From: UMGS1601 sp900553335
Lineage (GTDB): Bacteria; Bacillota; Clostridia; Oscillospirales; Ruminococcaceae
NCBI GenBank assembly: GCA_937920725.1
Contig: CALEUW010000034.1
Coordinates: 1-5,074, forward strand
Length of the DNA stretch: 5,074 nt
Direction: 5' to 3'
Below the pieces are notes generated by a model. That model saw only the letters and a program-made list of their open reading frames with translations. It was not told the DNA's origin and searched no databases. The position numbers and the translations under genes are program-made. This document shows, in pieces, positions 1-4,316 of the stretch. Positions within the stretch are counted from its first letter, which is position 1; every line of letters starts with the position of its first letter.

Positions 1-71
1 TCTGATGTATCTAATAAAACCTCTTCCTCATTGTAGCATGGGATAACTAGGTATAATTTTGCATGTGTCAT
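1..71 (-). CDS. Glycosyltransferase family 2, N-terminal fragment (runs off the window)
   Basis: Only the first 23 codons are inside the window. They read MTHAKLYLVIPCYNEEEVLL followed by DTS. The LVIPCYNEEEVL stretch is the first beta strand and nucleotide-sugar binding start of GT-A fold family 2 glycosyltransferases, especially the polyprenyl-phosphate sugar transferases related to dolichol-phosphate mannose synthase and GtrB. Such enzymes move a sugar from a nucleotide donor to a lipid carrier or growing glycan at the inner face of the membrane. The ATG at 71-69 is preceded by a full AGGAGG site (84-79) with 7-nt spacing, so the start is secure. The exact substrate cannot be told from this fragment. 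The gene is separated from the Rhs array by a terminator-like hairpin and has its own promoter with a G-run spacer, so it is probably a separate unit. Confidence 0.85.
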   Translation of the reverse strand, partial: MTHAKLYLVIPCYNEEEVLLDTS

Positions 72-78
72 GTAAGAT

Positions 79-84
79 CCTCCT
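79..84 (-). promoter_or_regulatory. Strong ribosome binding site of the glycosyltransferase gene
   Basis: The minus strand reads AGGAGG followed by ATCTTAC and then ATG. This is a full-consensus Shine-Dalgarno with 7-nt spacing, and it fixes the start codon at 71. Confidence 0.85.
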
Positions 85-94
85 AGATTTTTCG

Positions 95-108
95 CTGTTT
101 GCAAACAG
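95..108. promoter_or_regulatory. Perfect 14-bp palindrome in the glycosyltransferase leader
   Basis: CTGTTTGCAAACAG is a perfect dyad with no spacer, lying 10 bp upstream of the ribosome binding site and about 120 nt downstream of the proposed promoter. It could be an operator for a dimeric repressor (LacI-like operators are dyads of this general size) or a small hairpin. No regulator is visible in the window, so its role is a guess; only the symmetry is seen directly. Confidence 0.35.
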
Positions 109-222
109 ATTCGCTAATAATTTTTACATGCTCAGTTTACTTATATAGCTTTTAGTTTTTAGAAGCAAATAATACTTAACAAAACTGTAAAACATAAGAT
201 TTATTGCTATAAGCATAATATT

Positions 223-254
223 ATTATATCTATTATACCCCCCCCCCACGTCAA
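223..254 (-). promoter_or_regulatory. Promoter with a G10 spacer and two -10 boxes for the glycosyltransferase
   Basis: On the minus strand, TTGACG (254-249) is followed by T, ten G (247-238), TATAAT (237-232), AGA, and a second TATAAT (228-223). The spacing is 11 nt to the first -10 box and 20 nt to the second, against a sigma-70/SigA optimum of about 17. As written, neither pairing is good. Loss of three G would give 17 nt to the second box, and gain of six would give 17 to the first. The position upstream of a surface-sugar gene fits a slipped-strand phase-variable promoter. The leader from here to the start codon is about 145-150 nt. The elements are seen directly; the switching is inferred. 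Confidence 0.55.
238..247. repeat. Homopolymer run of ten C (ten G on the minus strand)
   Basis: Ten consecutive C on the plus strand stand out in an otherwise very AT-rich intergenic region. Runs of this length are prone to polymerase slippage and are also a common place for sequencing or assembly length errors. The run falls inside the promoter spacer described for this region. Confidence 0.9.
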
Positions 255-263
255 TTGACATTT

Positions 264-292
264 TATACAAATATTATTTTAGTATTTGTATA
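264..292. repeat. Inverted repeat with 10-bp arms upstream of the promoter
   Basis: TATACAAATA (264-273) and TATTTGTATA (283-292) are perfect reverse complements separated by 9 bp. The repeat lies just upstream of the -35 box of the leftward promoter, where an activator or repressor could bind. It is made only of weak base pairs plus one C-G pair per arm, so it could be chance in AT-rich DNA. Confidence 0.3.
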
Positions 293-375
293 TTTTCGAC
301 AAAAATCCAAGAAAATTTTATTGACCATGAAGATTTAATATTTTTATCTTTATTCATTTGACAAACAACTTCAAT

Positions 376-415
376 AAAAAAATAACAGTTACCAAAATAT
401 GATAACTGTTATTTT
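376..415 (-). terminator. Rho-independent-type terminator closing the Rhs array
   Basis: On the minus strand a perfect 13-bp stem forms between 415-403 and 391-379 around an 11-nt loop, and the 3' arm runs directly into a stretch of seven T (382-376). The stem is AT-rich (centre AACAGTTA), but its length and the T tract make it a good terminator for leftward transcription. It lies after the last Rhs scrap and before the glycosyltransferase promoter. The matching A tract on the other side means it could also act in the other direction, but no rightward gene is seen. Confidence 0.7.
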
Positions 416-512
416 CTGCTTCACTTTCCCATTTCAATATGACGCAAACCTATTGCATCACACAATTCAATATACCACTATTTTATGAAAGTACAATATC
501 TTCCATAAATCT
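416..512. other. Gene-free stretch with a possible decayed coding tail
   Basis: No intact gene is seen here. On the minus strand, an open frame from 477 to 421 reads WYIELCDAIGLRHIEMGK and then a stop, bounded upstream by a TAG at 480-478. It has no start and may be the worn 3' end of a former gene, possibly an immunity gene of a lost cassette, or chance. Together with 72-375 (promoter, palindromes and terminator), this fills the interval between the glycosyltransferase and the last Rhs fragment. Confidence 0.25.
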
Positions 513-603
513 TTAAATCTTGCTTATTTCTCCAAGGCCTATCTCATCATAGGTTATCGTGTTGCCGTTGTATGCGGTAAGCAAGTCTTTGCGGTTGGAA
601 ATT
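513..603 (-). pseudogene. Short Rhs/YD-repeat remnant
   Basis: The minus-strand frame reads SNRKDLLTAYNGNTITYDEI followed by GLGEISKI and a TAA at 515-513. The first part is YD-repeat sequence of the same kind as in the 1933-1403 fragment. The stretch 538-590 is identical to 1773-1825, and similarity continues to about 600. The match stops abruptly at the DEIG codons, after which the sequence is unrelated, and there is no start codon or ribosome binding site. It is the residue of a further displaced Rhs cassette whose tip has been lost. It begins about 20 nt after the stop codon of the upstream membrane protein, the same junction pattern seen at the other cassette borders. Confidence 0.75.
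538..590. repeat. Direct repeat of Rhs core, 53 bp identical to 1773-1825
   Basis: Second copy, forming most of the short terminal Rhs remnant. Perfect identity over 53 bp suggests a recent duplication or conversion, since the flanking sequence on both sides is unrelated. Confidence 0.85.
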
Positions 604-623
604 TAATTAACTTAACTGTCTTA

Positions 624-1298
624 TCATTTGATAGATTCAATTTTCTTTTCAAATAGTTTTAATAGAGCTTTTAATTTTTTATATTGTGCAACTGACAGTC
701 CTGTAACTAATGCTATTATTCCAATGAAAATCACGCTAACAATTGCAGCGACAATAACCATATTATTACTTATCGACACAGCTATGAGCAATCCCATTAT
801 AAGCAACACAACAGATGCTATTGAACATACTCTTTTAACAAAACTAAACCAACAATTTGTAAAACTTATCTGATTTGCAACATACTTAATATCTTCAACT
901 TTATCATCATTTACTGCCAGTTTTGGTAGGATAAAAATTGTTCCATTATAGTTAGACTTATCATATCTAAGTCTAACTGTTAAATTATCTCTTACATACA
1001 ATCTGATTTTAGCCTTAAATCCAAATGGTATAATATCTTCATACCATTTGAAATTATCATTAATAAATATACAATTAAAGATACCTTGAATAAAAATAGT
1101 AATAATAAAAATTATAATATCAATTATTCTTCTGTTACTCTTATTGGTTTTTCTTTCTATCTCTATATCAATCTCAGAAGAATCCAAAACATTAAACTCC
1201 AAAACATTATCAAAACTATATAGAGTTTTAATTTCATTATTAACTTTTATATCCAGGCTTTCTCCATCTTGTAAATCACAGTATACTTTAAGTTTCAT
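624..1298 (-). CDS. Three-helix membrane protein, candidate immunity protein of the damaged Rhs cassette
   Basis: This is a 224-residue protein of no family I recognise. Residues 1-57 are polar, acidic and strand-like (MKLKVYCDLQDGESL onward). A hydrophobic helix spans about 58-79, a second soluble stretch 80-155, and two more helices lie at about 157-177 and 179-204, followed by a Lys-rich end. I chose the ATG at 1298 over the one at 1310 because GGGAG at 1307-1303 is then a ribosome binding site with correct spacing; the 1310 ATG would overlap it and has no such site. The gene starts inside the frameshifted tail of the preceding Rhs tip, which stops at 1288. This overlap is typical of toxin-immunity pairs. 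An integral membrane immunity protein suggests that its cognate tip acted in or at the membrane. The gene is intact although its toxin is broken, so it may be kept for protection against neighbours. Confidence 0.75.
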   Translation of the reverse strand: MKLKVYCDLQDGESLDIKVNNEIKTLYSFDNVLEFNVLDSSEIDIEIERKTNKSNRRIIDIIIFIITIFIQGIFNCIFINDNFKWYEDIIPFGFKAKIRLYVRDNLTVRLRYDKSNYNGTIFILPKLAVNDDKVEDIKYVANQISFTNCWFSFVKRVCSIASVVLLIMGLLIAVSISNNMVIVAAIVSVIFIGIIALVTGLSVAQYKKLKALLKLFEKKIESIK

Positions 1299-1302
1299 TA
1301 AA

Positions 1303-1307
1303 ACTCC
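1303..1307 (-). promoter_or_regulatory. Ribosome binding site inside the toxin tail, sets the 1298 start
   Basis: The minus strand reads GGGAG, TTTTA, ATG. The same bases encode Gly-Ser near the end of the shifted toxin frame. The arrangement resembles the AGGGAG-TTACTA-ATG that starts the 76-residue protein at 2150, pointing to coupled translation of tip and immunity gene. Confidence 0.65.
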
Positions 1308-1704
1308 CATAATTATTTAATTTTTTGTCAATCGCAATATCAAGAATTCCAGCAATAGCATCTCCGATTGATAATACAACATCAATATTTGAGGCTACTT
1401 TTTTAATATCCAGAGCTAGCTGCTCCTGCTATACTTTTAATCAATTTATTAACTGGTATCTTTGACGCAATCAATTTTCCAATGAATGGTATTTTCCGTA
1501 CTACATAGTAATATTTTACACCGTCAAGCTCTAAACCTATTGGCGTATCTCCGTCATATCGGAAGTACATTGTGTTTCCGCCCCATGTTTGCGCCGTAAG
1601 CTTGTTGCCGTTCCAGTAGTAATACTCAATGCTTCCTTTCTTCTTGCTTGTAAGTAGTCCGTCTGCATTGTAGGTATAGTTTACCTTGGTACTTCCCGGA
1701 CGTG

Positions 1705-1743
1705 TCGCAGATGCAAGCCTCCTGCCCATCGTCCATGTGAACT
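1705..1743. repeat. Direct repeat of Rhs core, 39 bp identical to 3160-3198
   Basis: This block, coding for FTWTMGRRLASA, is identical base for base in the two displaced fragments. Patchier similarity continues on to about 1545 and 2990 respectively, showing that the two fragments derive from the same core gene or from closely related ones. Confidence 0.85.
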
Positions 1744-1772
1744 TAGTTCCGTTGTAATATGTTAATGGGTTT

Positions 1773-1825
1773 CCTATCTCATCATAGGTTATCGTGTTGC
1801 CGTTGTATGCGGTAAGCAAGTCTTT
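1773..1825. repeat. Direct repeat of Rhs core, 53 bp identical to 538-590
   Basis: The block codes for KDLLTAYNGNTITYDEIG in both places. Similarity continues with scattered mismatches to about 1835 (and 600). In this copy the core goes on into NPLTYYNGT; in the other it breaks off. Confidence 0.85.
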
Positions 1826-1919
1826 CCGGTTTGAATCTCCGTAAGTGTATGCTCCTACCGTGTCCAGAACTGAACCGCCGACATAAGCGATCTTGTTCTT
1901 GCTTACTCTATCAGAGGTT

Positions 1920-2150
1920 TTAAGAATATCTGATCAACATAAAAAAGATTTTCACAAGAAACACAACAGATATGATACAAATAAAAAATATTGCTGTTTT
2001 AAATTGTTTTTTATTATCTTTTTTTAAAATAACCCCTATAATACCTGCAACTAAACAAACCAATAGCAATATCACAATACAGATATCTAGATAAATTAGA
2101 CCTCCGCTTTTTTGCACTAATCTTTGAAATAATTTATTAAAACCAATCAT
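1920..2150 (-). CDS. Two-helix membrane protein, candidate immunity to the hydrophobic Rhs tip
   Basis: This is a 76-residue protein with two hydrophobic helices, about residues 18-42 (IYLDICIVILLLVCLVAGII) and 51-72, joined by a basic loop (KKDNKKQFK) that should face the cytoplasm by the positive-inside rule. Its ATG shares one base with the stop codon of the preceding Rhs tip (TAATG), and an AGGGAG site with 6-nt spacing sits in the last codons of that tip, so translation is very likely coupled. Small multi-helix membrane proteins directly after a toxin are the usual form of immunity against pore-forming or membrane-active toxins, such as bacteriocins and pore-forming colicins. I recognise no named family, and the immunity role rests on position and topology. 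The stop codon lies within a few bases of the next Rhs core fragment. Confidence 0.7.
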   Translation of the reverse strand: MIGFNKLFQRLVQKSGGLIYLDICIVILLLVCLVAGIIGVILKKDNKKQFKTAIFFICIISVVFLVKIFFMLIRYS

Positions 2151-3184
2151 TAGTAACTCCCTATATTTATATGCTTGCCACTCTTATAATCTACAATTAC
2201 TCTAGCTATTCTGCATATTTTAGCATTACTTTTCTTTTTTGCAATTGTCTTAAAAGTAGAAAGAGGAACTGATTTTAAAATGGTTGAAAGTTTCTTTTTA
2301 ACGGCATCCCATAATTGAGATAAACTTTTAAATCCTGATGGTTCTTTCTTATTATACCAAATGTAATTAGGCAAATACCACTTTCTAGAACAATTGAAAT
2401 TTAAACCTTTACTACCACCTGAATAATCCAAATATTTCAGTGCACCTACAACAAGAGTCGATACAGCAATTATCGCCCCTGCAACAGCAAATGATATTCC
2501 TATTGTCGGCACAGCAGCTATTATAGCAACAACTGCACTAGCACAAACACTCCCTAATTCAATTGCGCCAAGTAACATATTGGTTTCCCACTCATTAAGT
2601 GCAATAGTATGGTATTTTTTAGTTTTAGAATATGTCATCATTCCATTTGTATCTATTAAATTAACCGGATTATTATCACAATATCCAAAAAGATTATTTA
2701 CTCCAAAATACATCATTGCAGGCTCATCCGCATTAATAAACCTGCCCGTATTAGCGTCATAGTAACGGCTTTGGAGATAATATAAATCAGTATCGCTGTC
2801 ATAGTAGTATCCCCTGTATAGCAATGGATTAGTATACGCAATGGTATTTGTATCCTTGATTATTGAACATCTACCCCATGCATCATACTCGTACTCTACC
2901 ACACAAGTTCCATTGCTATCTAAAATAGCTATTACATCGCCTTGCAAGTTGGTTACATAATAATACTCTGTGCCGTTAAACTCAAAGCCGATAGGCGTAT
3001 CTCCGTCATATCGGAAATACATTGAGTTTTCGCCCCATGTCTGACCTGTAAGCTTATCTCCGTTCCAGTAATAAATATATTTCTCATTGTTTACTGTCTT
3101 GCTTGTTCTTAGTCCGTCTGCATTGTAGGTGTATGCAATATTATCACCGTTAGGATTTATCGCAGATGCAAGCCTCCTGCCCAT
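2150..3184 (-). CDS. Displaced Rhs core end fused to a hydrophobic, pore-forming-like tip
   Basis: From the first ATG the product has 344 residues. Residues 1-171 are Rhs/YD-repeat core (YNADGL, YYWNGDKLTGQTW, MYFRYDGDTPIG, YYYVTNLQGDVIAILDSNG, YEYDAWGR, LYYLQSRYYDANTGRFINAD) ending in NNPVNLIDTNG, a variant of the NPxxxxDPxG border of Rhs proteins. The 173-residue tip that follows has two glycine/alanine-rich hydrophobic stretches (about 193-216 and 218-240) and then a basic tail of about 100 residues. I recognise no enzyme motif. A membrane-inserting or pore-forming action, or a hydrophobic delivery segment ahead of an unknown domain, is inferred from the helices and the membrane protein encoded next. 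In-frame core homology extends upstream of 3184 to about 3217, with a stop at 3232-3230 and no ribosome binding site, so the fragment is probably a silent cassette rather than an independently expressed gene. Confidence 0.7.
   Translation of the reverse strand: MGRRLASAINPNGDNIAYTYNADGLRTSKTVNNEKYIYYWNGDKLTGQTWGENSMYFRYDGDTPIGFEFNGTEYYYVTNLQGDVIAILDSNGTCVVEYEYDAWGRCSIIKDTNTIAYTNPLLYRGYYYDSDTDLYYLQSRYYDANTGRFINADEPAMMYFGVNNLFGYCDNNPVNLIDTNGMMTYSKTKKYHTIALNEWETNMLLGAIELGSVCASAVVAIIAAVPTIGISFAVAGAIIAVSTLVVGALKYLDYSGGSKGLNFNCSRKWYLPNYIWYNKKEPSGFKSLSQLWDAVKKKLSTILKSVPLSTFKTIAKKKSNAKICRIARVIVDYKSGKHINIGSY
2157..2162 (-). promoter_or_regulatory. Ribosome binding site of the 76-residue protein, inside the toxin end
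   Basis: The minus strand reads AGGGAG, TTACTA, ATG. The site lies within the last sense codons (Gly-Ser-Tyr) of the upstream Rhs tip, and the start codon overlaps its TAA, giving tight coupling of the two genes. Confidence 0.7.
2721..2812. repeat. Direct repeat of Rhs core end, copy A (copy B at 4981-5072)
   Basis: About 92 bp encoding the core segment from GYYYDSDTDL to the NADEP residues is nearly identical to 4981-5072, with only about five differences. The copies lie in the same orientation, just upstream of two unrelated tips. They could serve as a recombination substrate for exchanging tips; recombination between them would remove the amidase tip, its two neighbours and part of the second fragment. 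Confidence 0.85.
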
Positions 3185-3198
3185 CGTCCATGTGAACT
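3160..3198. repeat. Direct repeat of Rhs core, 39 bp identical to 1705-1743
   Basis: Second copy of the FTWTMGRRLASA-coding block. It lies within 25 bp of the join to the lipoprotein gene, so the second cassette contains only a short piece of core upstream of it. Confidence 0.85.
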
Positions 3199-3222
3199 GT
3201 GTGCCGTTGTCGTAGGTTAATT

Positions 3223-3717
3223 CTATATTTTATTAATTGAAATCTCATAATCCGAACTTGAAAACTTATTAAAAAATATAGTTAAGCTTGAAAATAAACG
3301 TAGCGGCTTTTCGTAATTACATGTTTTTTCGGATTCAGAATATTTAATTGCTGTTTTAATATGTTCTTTGATTTTACTTTTGTCTATATCATAAAAACAT
3401 TTTGTAACGTCTAAATACAAATTATAAAAATTATCGTCAAAATCGCAATGATCTCCTCTATAAGTAATGCTATAATCAGGAGAACCATCTACTGTATTCA
3501 TCAAAACAGATATATCATTGTCGTCAAAAAAAACCATGCATTCTTCATTTGCCGAGCTATCGCTAATTGAAACATCGTACTGATTTGCTATGATTTGCAA
3601 CTGCTCTAGCTTTTGCGAGAAAAGTTCACTTGCTGATTTGACGGAGACCTTTTGGCAACCAGTTAAAGCTACAAATGAAAACAACACGCTGAAAATTATA
3701 AAAGCTACCCTTTTCAT
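3223..3717 (-). CDS. Unrecognised lipoprotein, candidate surface immunity protein
   Basis: The product is 164 residues with a clear lipoprotein signal: MKR, then a hydrophobic core, then the lipobox LTGC with Cys21 as the expected lipidated residue. The mature part (about 143 residues) is polar and acidic, with no domain I recognise. I chose the ATG at 3717 over the GTG at 3729 because it places Lys-Arg at the N-terminus of the signal peptide and has GGTGA at 3726-3722 as a ribosome binding site. The lipid anchor would hold the protein on the outer face of the cytoplasmic membrane. It follows another surface-anchored protein and the amidase-type Rhs tip, and its TAG is followed within a few bases by the next Rhs fragment. 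It may therefore be a second immunity protein for the amidase, or the immunity gene left from another cassette whose tip has been lost. Confidence 0.7.
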   Translation of the reverse strand: MKRVAFIIFSVLFSFVALTGCQKVSVKSASELFSQKLEQLQIIANQYDVSISDSSANEECMVFFDDNDISVLMNTVDGSPDYSITYRGDHCDFDDNFYNLYLDVTKCFYDIDKSKIKEHIKTAIKYSESEKTCNYEKPLRLFSSLTIFFNKFSSSDYEISINKI

Positions 3718-3721
3718 ATTG

Positions 3722-3726
3722 TCACC
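3722..3726 (-). promoter_or_regulatory. Ribosome binding site that sets the lipoprotein start at 3717
   Basis: The minus strand reads GTGGGTGA, CAAT, ATG. GGTGA matches the 3' part of the GGAGGTGA consensus at close spacing. Taking the GTG at 3729 instead would place this site inside the coding region. Confidence 0.5.
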
Positions 3727-3801
3727 CACTTCTTAGCATCCATTTTGATTGTATATTTAACACTCCATCTATATGCTTAAAAACACAGCAAAAGATTCTT
3801 A

Positions 3802-4269
3802 TTATTCACCAAAAGAATCAATATACCATGAGCCTGTTTCAGTATCTTGTTTAACGTAAAACACTACAGAAAACCCTCTTGTACTCGTTATATCTACGCA
3901 GGACATTAAATCAAATGAAACATAGTCGCCTTGCACGAAATAACAAACTATACCAGGTTCATCTGTTTCATCAGGAAATTCTTTGATTTCATCCACATCA
4001 AAATATAGTGTATCTGAAAGCGAGAAGATATTCATAAATTCTTTCTGAGAGGGATAAACGCTTGCAGCTTTTTTGGGATTTCTCTCTTCAAGTGCTTCAA
4101 TATAATACTCAACCGCCTTTTGGGGTGTATCTATATTCGATATATCATAACTCATATTCCACTTAATAACAGGTAAAATTATCTTTAAGATTATAAATAA
4201 TGCTAAAAATGACATTATTATCATAAACAAAATCTTATTTCTTGTTTTCCAATAACTCCAATATTTCAT
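3802..4269 (-). CDS. Membrane-anchored protein with an outside NTF2-like-looking domain, candidate immunity to the amidase tip
   Basis: The 155-residue product has a basic N-terminus, one strongly hydrophobic helix (about 13-35) and an outside domain starting near residue 45. The domain opens with NIDTPQKAVEYYIEALEERN followed by PKKAASVYPS, and ends in beta-rich sequence closing with GSWYIDSFGE. An initial helix of the type PxxAVexYieAl followed by strands resembles the NTF2-like/DUF4829 group of extracytoplasmic proteins; this is a weak family impression. The ATG at 4269 has AGAGGTG a few bases upstream. The gene begins 47 nt after the amidase-type Rhs gene ends, so the two are likely co-transcribed. 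A protein anchored with its domain outside is what would be needed against a toxin acting on the cell wall, so immunity is a reasonable inference. It ends with tandem TAA codons. Confidence 0.65.
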   Translation of the reverse strand: MKYWSYWKTRNKILFMIIMSFLALFIILKIILPVIKWNMSYDISNIDTPQKAVEYYIEALEERNPKKAASVYPSQKEFMNIFSLSDTLYFDVDEIKEFPDETDEPGIVCYFVQGDYVSFDLMSCVDITSTRGFSVVFYVKQDTETGSWYIDSFGE

Positions 4270-4316
4270 AAAACACCTCTAAAGATTACATTTGAATCTG
4301 AATGGGATCATTATCT

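Larger units (their letters stand above)
1288..1933 (-). pseudogene. Displaced Rhs core fragment with internal deletion and frameshifted toxin tip
   Basis: From 1933 to 1403 one open frame encodes Rhs/YD-repeat core (AYTYGDSNRKDLLTAYNG, FTWTMGRRLASA, YNADGL, YYYWNGNKLT, MYFRYDGDTPIG) ending at ELDGVKYYYV. Here the intact neighbour (3184-2150) continues with TNLQGDVIAILDSNG and about 90 more core residues. This copy instead jumps to VRKIPFIGKLIASKIPVNKL, so the core end with its D-x-x-G boundary is missing. The frame then stops at 1405-1403. Another frame, open from 1428, reads LALDIKKVASNIDVVLSIGD and on through AIAGILDIAIDKKLNNYGSF to a TAA at 1290-1288, which looks like the true hydrophobic end of the tip after an indel near 1412-1428. 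No ATG or ribosome binding site exists upstream; a TTG at 1819 is unconvincing. The fragment begins at the stop codon of the 76-residue gene. It is a silent, decaying cassette. Confidence 0.7.

Noticed and set aside
255..296. Rightward promoter starting at TTGACA (255-260)
   Set aside because: No -10 box at acceptable spacing and no rightward gene follows; the TTGAC arises because the -35 region is palindromic (GTCAATTGAC).
628..873. Plus-strand open frame of 81 codons
   Set aside because: It lies wholly inside and antisense to the 224-residue membrane protein, with no ribosome binding site, and its composition mirrors the helices on the other strand.
1298..1310. ATG at 1310 as start of the 224-residue protein
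   Set aside because: The GGGAG ribosome binding site lies between the two ATG codons and fits only the one at 1298.
1403..1819. A 138-residue gene starting at TTG 1819
   Set aside because: The TTG is inside YD-repeat sequence with no ribosome binding site, and homology continues upstream to about 1918. It is part of a broken fragment, not a gene.
2580..2762. Plus-strand open frame of 60 codons
   Set aside because: It is antisense to well-recognised Rhs core sequence and has no start signal.
3733..3782. AGCAT/ATGCT inverted repeat between the anchored protein and the lipoprotein
   Set aside because: Five base pairs across a loop of more than 30 nt is expected by chance.
4272..4316. Weak AAAGAT/ATCTTT inverted repeat between the amidase tip and the next gene
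   Set aside because: Only about six weak pairs with a long loop and no T tract; not a credible terminator.
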